This document shows, piece by piece, positions 36,170-44,933 of a stretch of 64,000 nucleotides of DNA. Origin of the DNA: Fontibacillus phaseoli (GTDB lineage Bacteria > Bacillota > Bacilli > Paenibacillales > Paenibacillaceae); assembly GCF_003337355.1 (NCBI RefSeq), contig NZ_QPJW01000001.1, positions 1,302,001 to 1,366,000 on the forward strand, read 5' to 3'. Below the pieces are notes generated by a model. The model did no database searches, was not told the DNA's origin, and saw nothing but the letters and a program-made list of their open reading frames with translations. Position 1 is the stretch's first letter. Every line of letters starts with the position of its first letter. The position numbers and the translations under genes were made by a program.

Positions 36170-36300
36170 AGCCATCTCCTTCGTCTTTAACCCGCTATCC
36201 CCATCATAACTTTGATCATGTCATAATTTCAAACTCCTTTATTCCGGCATTCAGACTTAAGAACTTTTCCCGGACTTCGAATCTTGCCTGTTCAAAAATG

Positions 36301-36337
36301 AACAGCAGCCAATCGCAATGACTGGCTGCTGTTGTTT
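36301..36337 (-). terminator. Terminator of the alkD-like gene
   Basis: AACAGCAGCCA (36301-36311) pairs with TGGCTGCTGTT (36323-36333). Confidence 0.65.
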
Positions 36338-37043
36338 AACACCTTACATATTTGCGTTTGAAACCAAGCTGCTCTTTGTTTACTGCCTTTTGAATATTTT
36401 CGGAAGCGTTTAGAAGTTTTCTTTTTGTCTTATCCCGGTTGACTTCTACCGGCCCTACTGCCTTTGCCGTTTCGACAGCCTTATCATGCAGCGGCAGATA
36501 GGATACCGCCACGGTGTATATAAAGTTATTCATCGCATATTTAGCTCGTTCGGGAGCTTCGTGAATCCTGTTTTTCACCTGATCAAGCATCCCGGAAATT
36601 TTACTCTCGGAAAATTCGCTGTCCGGCCGGTTGCCCAAAAGCCAGCAATAACAGCTCCAGCCCCCGGACATTCTCAATTCTTCCCCGCTTGCAATCCACT
36701 TATCGGCTACTTCTTGCGCAATATTACTTTCCGCAAGGGTTACTGCAACTACATAATCGGACAACATGTAAAAATAGGCCGCATCCATCCAACGATCAAA
36801 ATCGTCTTCCGTCATTGCTTTAGGGTCAGCTATGATGCCGGCGAAGTACATAGCGTCATAGTTACCGGTAGCATAAAGCTGATCGGCCAAAGGTTGATTT
36901 ATTTTTGTTTTCTTAAAGATCGGTTTCATTTGGCCTGTAGCCACACCAAAAAGCGGTTCATGGGCTCCGTTGGATATATACATTTTCTTGGTTCGTTCCT
37001 TGCCGAGCGACTCAAGCTCCTGCATGACCATGTCCAAATTCAT
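36336..37043 (-). CDS. AlkD-type DNA alkylation repair protein
   Basis: 235 residues, all helical, resembling the HEAT-repeat DNA glycosylases AlkD/AlkC. Typical segments are PIFKKTKINQPLADQLYATG, AMYFAGIIADP, DRWMDAAYFYMLSD and KWIASGEELRMSGGWSCYCWL. The set of aromatic and acidic residues in the core (WD, YVV) is compatible with DNA binding, though catalytic activity cannot be confirmed. It is monocistronic with GGAAGTG before the ATG. Confidence 0.75.
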   Translation of the reverse strand: MNLDMVMQELESLGKERTKKMYISNGAHEPLFGVATGQMKPIFKKTKINQPLADQLYATGNYDAMYFAGIIADPKAMTEDDFDRWMDAAYFYMLSDYVVAVTLAESNIAQEVADKWIASGEELRMSGGWSCYCWLLGNRPDSEFSESKISGMLDQVKNRIHEAPERAKYAMNNFIYTVAVSYLPLHDKAVETAKAVGPVEVNRDKTKRKLLNASENIQKAVNKEQLGFKRKYVRC

Positions 37044-37246
37044 GATTTATCACTTCCTTAATTTTAAGTACTTTCATCCAGTTTATTATAACCAATACCG
37101 GAAAAGGAAGTGTACTCGCCTTTTGCGCCTAAAGTTAATGGTCTTAAATTTGTTATATACGAAAAAAAGATGATAATATGGCTCTGAGCCTCTTTATTTA
37201 CAGTTTTCTTTTGGCAATAATGATTAAAAAGAATTGGAGTGAAACC

Positions 37247-37921
37247 ATGATTCATATACTCGTCGTGGAAGATGATAAGCATGTAAGGAGACTTCTTGAA
37301 GCGGTACTTAAGCGCGAAGGATATGATGTTTTTACTGCGGAAGACGGTATAAAAGCATTGGATGTTCTTGAAGTACAGCATATTGATTTGATCATTTTGG
37401 ATATTATGATGCCAAACATGGATGGATATGAATTCGCAAAAGAAGTAAGAGCCGCCAATAGTTTAATCCCGATACTTATGGCTACTGCGAAGCATCACTC
37501 TGAAGATAAGAAAAAAGGGTTCCGGCTCGGAACCGATGATTATATGACCAAGCCCATCGATACCGAAGAAATGCTTCTTAGAATACAAGCGCTGCTGCGC
37601 CGCTCCCAAATCGCAAATGCCCGTAAGCTCGTTGTGGGCAAAGTTACCCTTGATTATGAAGCCTTGACGGTAACGCGGGAAGATGAGAAGCAAACTCTTC
37701 CCCAAAAAGAGTTCTACTTGCTATTCAAGCTATTATCCTACCCGGACCGGATTTTCACCCGCATCCAGCTCATGGACGAAATATGGGGCTTGGAAAGCGA
37801 AAGCACCGACACTACGGTCAATGTGCACATAAATCGTTTGCGGAAACGGTTTGAAACTTATCCCGAATTTGAACTGGTTTCCGTTCGCGGATTGGGATAT
37901 AAGGCGGTGAGAACAAATTGA
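37247..37921 (+). CDS. OmpR-family response regulator
   Basis: About 224 residues. Receiver pocket E8-D9-D10 and phosphorylation site D52 (LIILDIMMP). The winged helix has DTTVNVHINRLRKRFETYPE and RGLGYKAVR. The ATG at 37247 is chosen since GGAGTG is 6 nt upstream; a longer frame from 37178 adds a hydrophobic stretch unlike the family. The kinase start overlaps the stop. The ABC exporter at 39095, with a direct repeat in its promoter, is the likely target. Confidence 0.9.
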   Translation: MIHILVVEDDKHVRRLLEAVLKREGYDVFTAEDGIKALDVLEVQHIDLIILDIMMPNMDGYEFAKEVRAANSLIPILMATAKHHSEDKKKGFRLGTDDYMTKPIDTEEMLLRIQALLRRSQIANARKLVVGKVTLDYEALTVTREDEKQTLPQKEFYLLFKLLSYPDRIFTRIQLMDEIWGLESESTDTTVNVHINRLRKRFETYPEFELVSVRGLGYKAVRTN

Positions 37922-38973
37922 ACAAAATGACTACCAAATTAAACAATAGAATCAGCCTTCCCATTTATTTCTCTATTGCCGTATTTTTTATTTTTCTCAT
38001 TACCGTTAGCATTACAGGGCTACTGTTTTATTTAGCGCATTTTTTTGGCCTGCTGAATGAAGATATCGCTCATGACGGGACCATTCTTCCCGTAATTATT
38101 CTAATCGCTTGCATAATTATCGGAACTACGATCTCGGCCGTCACCAGCCGAAGAATGGTAAAGACCATTCGGATGTTCATAGAAGCCACGGATCGGCTTG
38201 CCGGCGGCGACTTTTCCATTCGTCTTGAGCTGAAAGGTCCCCCGGAATTTAAAATTCTTTCCGAAAATTTTAACCGTATGGCCGAAGAGCTCGGGGGAAT
38301 TGAAATTTTGCGAACCGATTTTGTAAATAATTTTTCCCATGAATTTAAAACACCCATTGTATCGATCAAAGGATTTGCCGAAGTCTTAAAGCATGATGAT
38401 CTTTCCAAAGAAGAAAGAGATGAATATCTGGACATTGTTATTGAGGAATCGGCCAGACTGGCCTCTCTCGCCTCGAATGTTCTTGAGCTTTCGAAAATTG
38501 AGGCGCAAACAATTCTGACAAACAAAGGGCGGTTTAATGTCGGGGAACAAATTCGCCAGTGTGTGCTGCTGCTCGCTGCCAAAATGGAGAAAAGGAATCT
38601 GTCGCTAAATGTTAATGTACAGGACCTTGAGATCTCCGGTAATAAGGAATTGCTAAATCAAGTCTGGTTAAATTTGTTGGATAACGCGATCAAGTTCACG
38701 TCAGATGGTGGCGAAATTGAAATTGACATGAAGAAAAATGTGAATACGGTAATGATTCAAATCCGTGACAGTGGAAGCGGCATTCATCCGGATGCCCTGC
38801 CCAGGATCTTCGATAAGTTTTACCAGCAGGATACTTCGCATTCTACTGCGGGTAATGGCCTTGGACTTGCGATCGTGAACCAAATCATTCACCTGCACGA
38901 CGGGACGATTGTTTGCAACAGCACCGCATCCCAGGGAACCAAGTTTACGATTTCGATACCGATTGGACTGTAG
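37918..38973 (+). CDS. Sensor histidine kinase
   Basis: 351 residues with two transmembrane helices (about 15-40 and 57-78) and a short extracytoplasmic loop, then HAMP. H141 in NFSHEFKTPI is the phospho-accepting residue. Further boxes are NLLDNAIKFTSDGG, DSGSGIHPDAL and GNGLGLAIVNQ. Start TTG overlaps the regulator's stop. The small loop suggests membrane-derived or transporter-relayed sensing. It ends in a terminator, after which the ABC genes have their own promoter. Confidence 0.9.
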   Translation: MNKMTTKLNNRISLPIYFSIAVFFIFLITVSITGLLFYLAHFFGLLNEDIAHDGTILPVIILIACIIIGTTISAVTSRRMVKTIRMFIEATDRLAGGDFSIRLELKGPPEFKILSENFNRMAEELGGIEILRTDFVNNFSHEFKTPIVSIKGFAEVLKHDDLSKEERDEYLDIVIEESARLASLASNVLELSKIEAQTILTNKGRFNVGEQIRQCVLLLAAKMEKRNLSLNVNVQDLEISGNKELLNQVWLNLLDNAIKFTSDGGEIEIDMKKNVNTVMIQIRDSGSGIHPDALPRIFDKFYQQDTSHSTAGNGLGLAIVNQIIHLHDGTIVCNSTASQGTKFTISIPIGL

Positions 38974-38976
38974 CAT

Positions 38977-39016
38977 AAGTCTTGAAAGAACCGAATGGTT
39001 TTTTCAAGACTTTTTC
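38977..39016 (+). terminator. Terminator between kinase and ABC genes
   Basis: AAGTCTTGAAA (38977-38987) pairs with TTTCAAGACTT (39002-39012), then a T run. Confidence 0.8.
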
Positions 39017-39029
39017 TTTTTTTCAGAAA

Positions 39030-39063
39030 AGTTAATTTTCAGTTTATCTATTTTCGATAATAT
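39030..39063 (+). promoter_or_regulatory. Direct-repeat promoter of the ABC exporter
   Basis: AGTTAAT (39030-39036) and AGTTTAT (39041-39047) are spaced 11 bp, and a TAATAT -10 candidate follows at 39058-39063. This geometry fits an OmpR-family regulator bound next to the polymerase. Confidence 0.45.
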
Positions 39064-39094
39064 ACAAGCAACATCATAAAAAGGAGTCAGACAT

Positions 39095-40846
39095 ATGCTC
39101 ACAATACTCAAGTACTTAAAATCGAAGGAATGGACCTTAATCGGCATTAGCGTCCTCTTCATTGTTGCCCAGGTATGGCTGGACTTGGAATTGCCCGGTT
39201 ATATGAGCGACATCACCCGTCTTGTACAGACACCTGGAAGTGAAATGAGCGAGATAATAGCCGCCGGAGTCTGGATGTTGCTCTGTGCTTTGGGAAGCTT
39301 AGCGACCTCTATAATCGCGGCAGGAATCGCCGCCAAAATTGCGGCTAACTTCTCTTCCAGATTACGCTCCAAATTATTCGACAAGGTACAGTCCTTCTCC
39401 ATGGAAGAAATCAACAACTTTTCTACGGCAAGCTTGATCACTCGCTCGACAAATGATATCACGCAAGTGCAAATGCTGATCGTCATCGGTTTGCAGGTGC
39501 TGATTAAAGCCCCTATTCTTGCGGTATGGGCGGTGCTCAAAATCACGGGCAAGAGTTGGGAATGGTCGCTTGCGACCGGTGTCGCCGTTGGCGTGTTGAT
39601 TCTGATCGTCGGCATATGTATCGTACTCGTGCTGCCGAAATTCCAGAAATTGCAGCAACTGACGGATAACCTGAACCGTGTGGCCAGAGAAAACCTTACA
39701 GGACTTCGTGTCATTCGCGCGTATAATGCGGAAAGCTATCAGGAAGATAAATTCAGCGTAGCCAACCATGAACTCACCCGAACAAACTTATTCGCCAACA
39801 ATGTGTTGTCCATGATGATGCCAAGTATTTCGCTCATTATGAGCGGCTTAAGTCTTGCAATCTATTGGATAGGTGCCGTGCTGATTCAAAATGCGAATGG
39901 TACCGCCAAGATGGGACTATTTTCGGACATGATCGTCTTCTCATCCTATGCGATGCAGGTGGTCATGGCATTCATGATGTTGATCATGATCTTTATTTTA
40001 ATGCCGCGGGCTCACGTATCCGCCAAAAGAATCAACGAAGTATTGAATACCAAGCCAAGTCTGATGAACGGATCGCTCACCTCCTCCCCTGCAAATCGGG
40101 TTGGGGAAGTGGAATTCAGAAATGTCAGCTTTAAATATCCGGATGCGGAAGAATACGTCGTTAAGGACATCAGTTTTACAGCGAAACAAGGAGAAACTGT
40201 CGCATTTATCGGATCGACTGGATGCGGGAAAAGTACCATCGTCAATCTGATCCCCCGTTTTTATGACGCTACGGCAGGCGAAGTGTTGGTGGATGGTATC
40301 AATGTCAACCAATATGAGCAAAGTGCCTTGCGCAATAAAATGGGATATGTGTCTCAGAAAGCGGTCTTGTTCGGCGGCACGGTGACCTCCAATGTTGCTT
40401 TCGGCGATAATGGCAGTGATTTGTCCTCGGATGTTGTAGATGCAGTTTATACCTCGCAAGCTTCGGATTTTGTTGAAAAGATGGATGGAAGCTACGAGGC
40501 CCATGTCGCGCAAGGCGGTTTGAACCTATCCGGCGGGCAAAAGCAACGGCTGTCGATTGCCCGTGCCATAGCGCGGCGTCCGGAAATTTTGATCTTCGAT
40601 GATTCCTTCTCGGCGCTTGATTATAAGACGGACCGCAAATTGCGCAGTGAGCTGAAGAAAGAATCCCGCGGTACTACCATGCTGATCGTTGCGCAACGGA
40701 TCGGTACGATCAAAGATGCGGACAAAATAGTTGTGCTCGAAGCCGGACGCATCGCAGGCACGGGAACACATGATGAATTAATGCAGTCCTGCAGCGTCTA
40801 TCAAGAGATTGCTTATTCACAACTTTCCAAGGAGGAGCTGGCCTAA
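39095..40846 (+). CDS. ABC exporter half, degenerate-site subunit (LmrC/YheI-like)
   Basis: 583 residues: six transmembrane helices (about 1-320), then an ATPase domain. Walker A GSTGCGKST is near 372, signature LSGGQKQR near 477. The catalytic glutamate after Walker B is Asp (FDDSFSALD) and the H-loop His is Gln (VAQRIGTI), the pattern of the non-hydrolysing side of heterodimeric exporters such as LmrCD or TM287/288. It overlaps its partner (TAATG). It likely exports drugs or lipids. Confidence 0.9.
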   Translation: MLTILKYLKSKEWTLIGISVLFIVAQVWLDLELPGYMSDITRLVQTPGSEMSEIIAAGVWMLLCALGSLATSIIAAGIAAKIAANFSSRLRSKLFDKVQSFSMEEINNFSTASLITRSTNDITQVQMLIVIGLQVLIKAPILAVWAVLKITGKSWEWSLATGVAVGVLILIVGICIVLVLPKFQKLQQLTDNLNRVARENLTGLRVIRAYNAESYQEDKFSVANHELTRTNLFANNVLSMMMPSISLIMSGLSLAIYWIGAVLIQNANGTAKMGLFSDMIVFSSYAMQVVMAFMMLIMIFILMPRAHVSAKRINEVLNTKPSLMNGSLTSSPANRVGEVEFRNVSFKYPDAEEYVVKDISFTAKQGETVAFIGSTGCGKSTIVNLIPRFYDATAGEVLVDGINVNQYEQSALRNKMGYVSQKAVLFGGTVTSNVAFGDNGSDLSSDVVDAVYTSQASDFVEKMDGSYEAHVAQGGLNLSGGQKQRLSIARAIARRPEILIFDDSFSALDYKTDRKLRSELKKESRGTTMLIVAQRIGTIKDADKIVVLEAGRIAGTGTHDELMQSCSVYQEIAYSQLSKEELA

Positions 40847-42606
40847 TGAACAAGCGCAAAGAGCAACTCAACACCTGGAGCAAACTTCTCCGCTATTGCC
40901 GAAGCCATATTCCCGTTGTCCTTATTGCGGTTATCAGTGCGGCAATCGGTACGGTACTGACATTGATCGGTCCGGATAAGCTTTCGGAGATGACAGACCT
41001 GATTACTTCGGGCAACGCCACCGGCATTGATATGAACGCCGTTACTTCCATCGGACTCTTCCTTGTACTGATCTACGGTCTCAGCTCTCTCCTGTCATTG
41101 GCGCAAGGGTTGATCATGTCCATAGTTACGCAAAAAGTTTCCAAAAGCTTAAGAGCCGATCTCTCCCGTAAAATTAACAGACTTCCGATCTCATATTATA
41201 ACAAGTCTACAACCGGTGATATTTTATCCCGGGTTACAAACGATGTGGATACGATCGGGCAAGCCATGAATCAAAGCGTCGGTATGCTGGTCACCGCTGT
41301 ATCCATGTTTCTAGGGTCCATCATCATGATGTTCAAAACGAATGTGCTCATGACCCTTACAGCGATCGTGGCCACTGTCATCGGTTTTGGCATGATGGCG
41401 GCAATCATGAAGAAATCTCAGAAGTACTTCCAAAGTCAGCAAGAATATTTAGGGAAAATCAACGGCCATGTGGAGGAAGTATATACTGGCCATACGGTAG
41501 TGAAAGCCTACAATGGCGAAGCGCAAATGCGCAGCACATTCGAAGGCTTGAATCAGAGCCTCAAGGATAGTGCGTTTAAAGCCCAATTCCTTTCCGGCCT
41601 TATGATGCCGATCATGATGTTTATAGGAAATCTGGGCTTTGTGGCCGTTTGTGTCGTCGGGGCCGTACTTGCCATGAATGGGACCATATCCTTTGGGGTC
41701 ATTGTAGCCTTCATCTTGTATGTCCGTTTCTTCACACAACCGCTCTCACAAATTGCGCAAGCCGCACAAAGCCTGCAATCGGCGTCCGCTGCCAGCAAAC
41801 GCGTCTTTGAATTCCTGGAAGCCGAGGAAATGGTCGATGAAAGCCATAAGGAAGGACGTCTTGAAACCGCTGTGGGCGAAGTGAAATTCGAGCATGTGCA
41901 ATTTGCTTATGAGAGTTCGGATAAGCCTGTCATTAAAGATTTCTCTACAGAGGTTAAGCCCGGACAAAAAATCGCGATCGTCGGTCCTACCGGTGCAGGT
42001 AAAACAACGCTGGTAAACCTGCTGATCCGGTTCAACGAATTAAATAGTGGGGAAATTTACATCGACGATACTCCGATCAGTAGTTTAACAAGAGAGAATA
42101 TCCACGATCTATTCTGTATGGTTCTGCAAGACACTTGGTTGTTTGAAGGTACAATCAGGGAAAATCTTGTCTACAACAAAACAGGGGTATCCGATAAAGA
42201 TATTGAGGATGCCTGCAAGTCGGTGGGCTTGCACCATTTCATCCAAACCTTGAGTGCCGGATATGATACCGTCTTGAACGACAAAGTCAATCTATCCGCC
42301 GGCCAAAAGCAACAGCTTACGATCGCCAGAGCGATGCTCAAAAATGCGCCGATGCTCATTCTTGATGAAGCGACAAGCTCGGTCGATACCCGTACAGAGC
42401 TTTTGATCCAGCAGGCCATGGATAAACTTATGGAAGGAAGAACCTCCTTCGTGATTGCTCATCGACTCTCCACGATTAAGAATGCCGACGTCATTCTTGT
42501 GCTGAAGGATGGAGATATTCTGGAAAGCGGCAGCCACACCGAACTGCTTGCCAAGAACGGCTTCTATGCCGAGCTTTACAACAGCCAATTTGAACAAGCT
42601 TCTTAA
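40846..42606 (+). CDS. ABC exporter half, canonical subunit (LmrD/YheH-like)
   Basis: 586 residues with six helices and an ATPase domain: Walker A GPTGAGKTT near 379, signature LSAGQKQQ (Ala instead of Gly), Walker B with the catalytic Glu (LILDEATSS) and an intact H-loop (AHRLSTI). Together with the degenerate partner it gives one strong and one weak ATP site. Translation is coupled to the first subunit. It should be a multidrug- or peptide-type exporter under the upstream two-component system. Confidence 0.9.
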   Translation: MNKRKEQLNTWSKLLRYCRSHIPVVLIAVISAAIGTVLTLIGPDKLSEMTDLITSGNATGIDMNAVTSIGLFLVLIYGLSSLLSLAQGLIMSIVTQKVSKSLRADLSRKINRLPISYYNKSTTGDILSRVTNDVDTIGQAMNQSVGMLVTAVSMFLGSIIMMFKTNVLMTLTAIVATVIGFGMMAAIMKKSQKYFQSQQEYLGKINGHVEEVYTGHTVVKAYNGEAQMRSTFEGLNQSLKDSAFKAQFLSGLMMPIMMFIGNLGFVAVCVVGAVLAMNGTISFGVIVAFILYVRFFTQPLSQIAQAAQSLQSASAASKRVFEFLEAEEMVDESHKEGRLETAVGEVKFEHVQFAYESSDKPVIKDFSTEVKPGQKIAIVGPTGAGKTTLVNLLIRFNELNSGEIYIDDTPISSLTRENIHDLFCMVLQDTWLFEGTIRENLVYNKTGVSDKDIEDACKSVGLHHFIQTLSAGYDTVLNDKVNLSAGQKQQLTIARAMLKNAPMLILDEATSSVDTRTELLIQQAMDKLMEGRTSFVIAHRLSTIKNADVILVLKDGDILESGSHTELLAKNGFYAELYNSQFEQAS

Positions 42607-42632
42607 GCCTAGGATCTCGAAAAATACGTATA

Positions 42633-42678
42633 GGGCCATGCTCTTGTCCTTGATTTATGACAAGAGCGCGGCCCTTTT
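42633..42678 (+). terminator. Terminator of the ABC exporter operon
   Basis: GGGCC/GGCCC outer stem and CTCTTGTC/GACAAGAG inner stem followed by TTTT. Confidence 0.75.
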
Positions 42679-42760
42679 GTCGTGGCATGTTCAAGCACAA
42701 TGATTAACTTCGTTAAATGCAAAAAAGCCCCCAATCGAATACTGCCACTAGAACTTAACC

Positions 42761-43285
42761 TTACGTGGTGAGCTTATTTATTTCCTTAATAGCTATTGTT
42801 GAAAGCTTGCTTGCCTCCGCTTCGCTGATTTTAAAGGCAGAGGTATCATTGCGGGTTGGTTTTGAATTCTGAGGAATGAAATCTCTTATGTGCTGGTCAA
42901 GCACGATTGCAGGTTTTGTTCCCGTGCGTTTTAAAAGTTCTGCAAATAGCTTTGGATTTCCACCGTCAGCCCCACCGCTGATAGAAAAGAAACCATAGGC
43001 TTGAGGACTTGATTTTAGGCGATGTAAATACTCCCGAAGCGGTGAAGCAATATGCCCCATCCAGATCGGGGCGAAAAAGAGAATCAGATCATATTGCTTA
43101 AGGTTATTCGGGCAAGGCTGCATCTTTGGTGTCCGGGCAAAAATCATATCCATTATAATACTTCCCATTGTCATAGGCTTTTGTGTTGCAATTTTAATAT
43201 GTGTTGCCGACAAGCCCTTTGCTACGCATGCGGCAAACATATCATTGTTGCCAGTGTATGAATAGGAAACAACGGCAATGTTCAT
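42761..43285 (-). CDS. Flavodoxin-fold protein
   Basis: 174 residues. The FMN-phosphate loop SYSYTGNN (residues 7-14) opens the flavodoxin fold; LILFFAPIWMGHIASPL and GFFSISGGADGGNP form the isoalloxazine-side loops. It is last in the TetR-regulated module, 19 bp after the FMN-binding protein gene. It probably passes electrons to or from that membrane protein, or acts as a quinone reductase; the partner is inferred from gene order. Confidence 0.8.
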   Translation of the reverse strand: MNIAVVSYSYTGNNDMFAACVAKGLSATHIKIATQKPMTMGSIIMDMIFARTPKMQPCPNNLKQYDLILFFAPIWMGHIASPLREYLHRLKSSPQAYGFFSISGGADGGNPKLFAELLKRTGTKPAIVLDQHIRDFIPQNSKPTRNDTSAFKISEAEASKLSTIAIKEINKLTT

Positions 43286-43304
43286 TATATCTCCCCCAAA
43301 ATAA

Positions 43305-43760
43305 TTATTGTTTAGCTCGTTTCAATGCATTTTCCAACGCTTTCAGATGGGCTTTGGAGGTAAGCGTTGCCCCGCTGATTGTATCCACTTGTAAAGATTC
43401 GGTTTCCAGCACCTTTTGAAACAAATGATTTATCGTCATCCCGTCTGTTAATTCCACAGCGTTTCCATCCCTGTCCAGAGCGCCTTTCAGTATGGTTATC
43501 CCTGTAATTCTACCGCCGGATATGGTGACTTCAACCGTTGCATTTCTGGAAGTTCCTTTGGTTCCGGCGTATTCTCCGATATATGTTCCGTCCCGCAGCC
43601 GTGTAAAATCAACATCCCCGATTGTAAGAGCCTGAAGCTCCCTGCGCTCCGGAGCATCCGCAAGAAGTGCAATAACAGTTCCCAACACAGCTACGCTTAG
43701 AACAATCAAAAGGATAAGCCGAATTTTGATTTTCCTTCTTCCCATTTTTAAAGCAGACAT
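43305..43760 (-). CDS. FMN-binding-domain protein with flavinylation motif
   Basis: 151 residues. One N-terminal transmembrane helix (about 13-34) anchors a small outward-facing FMN-binding domain (about 50-148). The motif D126-T-I-S-G-A-T132 is the ApbE-type flavinylation site, so Thr132 would carry covalent FMN. Such proteins are carriers in extracytoplasmic electron transfer. No apbE gene is in the window, so the transferase would come from elsewhere. GGAGGGAGGAG precedes the ATG. Confidence 0.85.
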   Translation of the reverse strand: MSALKMGRRKIKIRLILLIVLSVAVLGTVIALLADAPERRELQALTIGDVDFTRLRDGTYIGEYAGTKGTSRNATVEVTISGGRITGITILKGALDRDGNAVELTDGMTINHLFQKVLETESLQVDTISGATLTSKAHLKALENALKRAKQ

Positions 43761-43773
43761 ATACGCTCCTCCC

Positions 43774-44082
43774 TCATTCCAGCGTAATTTTCACATGCTG
43801 GTTTTTATCCGGCTCATCAACCTCCACCAACAGGTAAGGCAAAGTCAGTTCACCGCTTCCAAGTGATTCGAGAATGGCATCCATATCAACATCCTTAAGA
43901 CGTTCCAATTCATTATTGGCGCCTCCTTTCTTTTTTGAGTTGTCTGCCATTTGCCCGAATTTCAGCCCCATTTTTACAACAAAATACGGAACACGCACAT
44001 TAGCGGTCATAACATCGTTCTCGGTAACTTCAATACGAATTCCTTTTGGTTTAACAGGTTTCATGTTCTGTTTGTTTCCCAT
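43774..44082 (-). CDS. YvlB/SHOCT-like small domain protein
   Basis: 102 residues. The pattern GIRIEVTENDVMTANVRVPY then VDMDAILESLGSGEL and VEVDEPDKNQHVKITL resembles the short domain found at the start of YvlB-like and related membrane-stress proteins. No membrane segment is present. It is the first gene of the flavin module after tetR, with its own palindromic operator just upstream and GAGGAGG before the ATG. Function unknown. Confidence 0.6.
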   Translation of the reverse strand: MGNKQNMKPVKPKGIRIEVTENDVMTANVRVPYFVVKMGLKFGQMADNSKKKGGANNELERLKDVDMDAILESLGSGELTLPYLLVEVDEPDKNQHVKITLE

Positions 44083-44108
44083 AATAAATCCTCCTCAAAT
44101 TAAAGTTA

Positions 44109-44134
44109 TGAATGAATTTTATAATATTCGTTCA
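44109..44134. promoter_or_regulatory. TetR-type operator 2
   Basis: TGAATGAA (44109-44116), N10, TTCGTTCA (44127-44134): the same geometry as the operator in front of tetR, with one base changed. On the minus strand TTCAAA and TATAAA spaced 17 bp overlap it, so the flavin genes probably have a second repressed promoter. Confidence 0.6.
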
Positions 44135-44165
44135 TTTATGTTTGAAAAATTACTGCTCCGTTTGA

Positions 44166-44747
44166 CTATTCGGAGCAGTCCATCAGGCTTTTCATAATAA
44201 GCTCGGTCATAAGATGCAAAAGCTCTGGAAAATATTCAATCCCGATTTCCTCCTTGTGTGTATCCACATTGATGATTGCTGCGAAAACCCTCATAATCAT
44301 TTTACTGTCTATATCTTTTCGCATTTTTCCCTGTTTCTGCCAGAGTGTTATGAGTTCCAAAAAGCTGTCATACAGAAAGTCCACACTGTCAGCGCCGTTT
44401 TCTTCGCGGTAGACCTGCTCCAGCTTTTCAAATACGCTTCTGTTGTACCATTCCCGCAGAATGGGGTTCGCTTTTGTCCCTTCTACGTTTAGTTTAAGCA
44501 TTTGTCCTACTACATCCACTGGGTACTGTTCCAGGTCAAGTAACTGAAAACATGCTTTCTTCAACTTTGCGTTTTCTTCCAGAAAAATATCCATAAAGAG
44601 TTTTTCTTTGGAGGGATAGTAGTTATAGAAAGTACCTACTGCCATTCCGGCCTTTTTTGTGATTTCTGAAATGTTGGTTTCCTTAAATCCCTTTGCGCTG
44701 AATAGTTCCTTTGCACAATCGTAAATTTTTGCCTTTTTATCTTCCAA
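44166..44747 (-). CDS. TetR-family repressor
   Basis: 193 residues. The N-terminal DNA-binding domain reads KIYDCAKELFSAKGFKETNI, SEITKKAGMAVGTFYNYYPS; the rest is a helical ligand-binding domain. The start is TTG with TTGGAGG 8 nt before it. It is first in the flavin module and flanked by two operators of identical geometry, one over its own promoter (44770-44833) and one before the next gene. The inducer is unknown. Confidence 0.85.
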   Translation of the reverse strand: MEDKKAKIYDCAKELFSAKGFKETNISEITKKAGMAVGTFYNYYPSKEKLFMDIFLEENAKLKKACFQLLDLEQYPVDVVGQMLKLNVEGTKANPILREWYNRSVFEKLEQVYREENGADSVDFLYDSFLELITLWQKQGKMRKDIDSKMIMRVFAAIINVDTHKEEIGIEYFPELLHLMTELIMKSLMDCSE

Positions 44748-44769
44748 GGGTAAACCTCCAAGTGGACAA

Positions 44770-44811
44770 CCATAATATGAATGAAAAATAATCTATTCAT
44801 TCATATTATGG
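44770..44811. promoter_or_regulatory. TetR-type operator 1, perfect palindrome
   Basis: Arms CCATAATATGAATGAA (44770-44785) and TTCATTCATATTATGG (44796-44811) are perfect inverted repeats of 16 bp around a 10-bp spacer. The core TGAATGAA-N10-TTCATTCA is shared with operator 2. It covers the -10 box of the tetR promoter. Confidence 0.75.
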
Positions 44812-44833
44812 CTGTTGTAAGATAAGTTGTCAA
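44805..44833 (-). promoter_or_regulatory. SigA promoter of tetR
   Basis: On the minus strand a perfect TTGACA (44833-44828), 17-bp spacer and CATAAT (44810-44805) precede tetR. The -10 is inside operator 1, so bound TetR would block polymerase. Confidence 0.7.
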
Positions 44834-44844
44834 TATAGATACAA

Positions 44845-44885
44845 AAAAACAGGGTATCGTTCTATCAAAACGATACCCTGTTTTT
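44845..44885. terminator. Bidirectional terminator
   Basis: A perfect 17-bp stem (44845-44861 with 44869-44885) ending in A and T runs, after the NarL-type regulator and before tetR. Confidence 0.9.
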
Positions 44886-44933
44886 AGAAAACTTACTTGA
44901 CAGTGCCCATAAACAGTTTAATTTTTATCAAGG

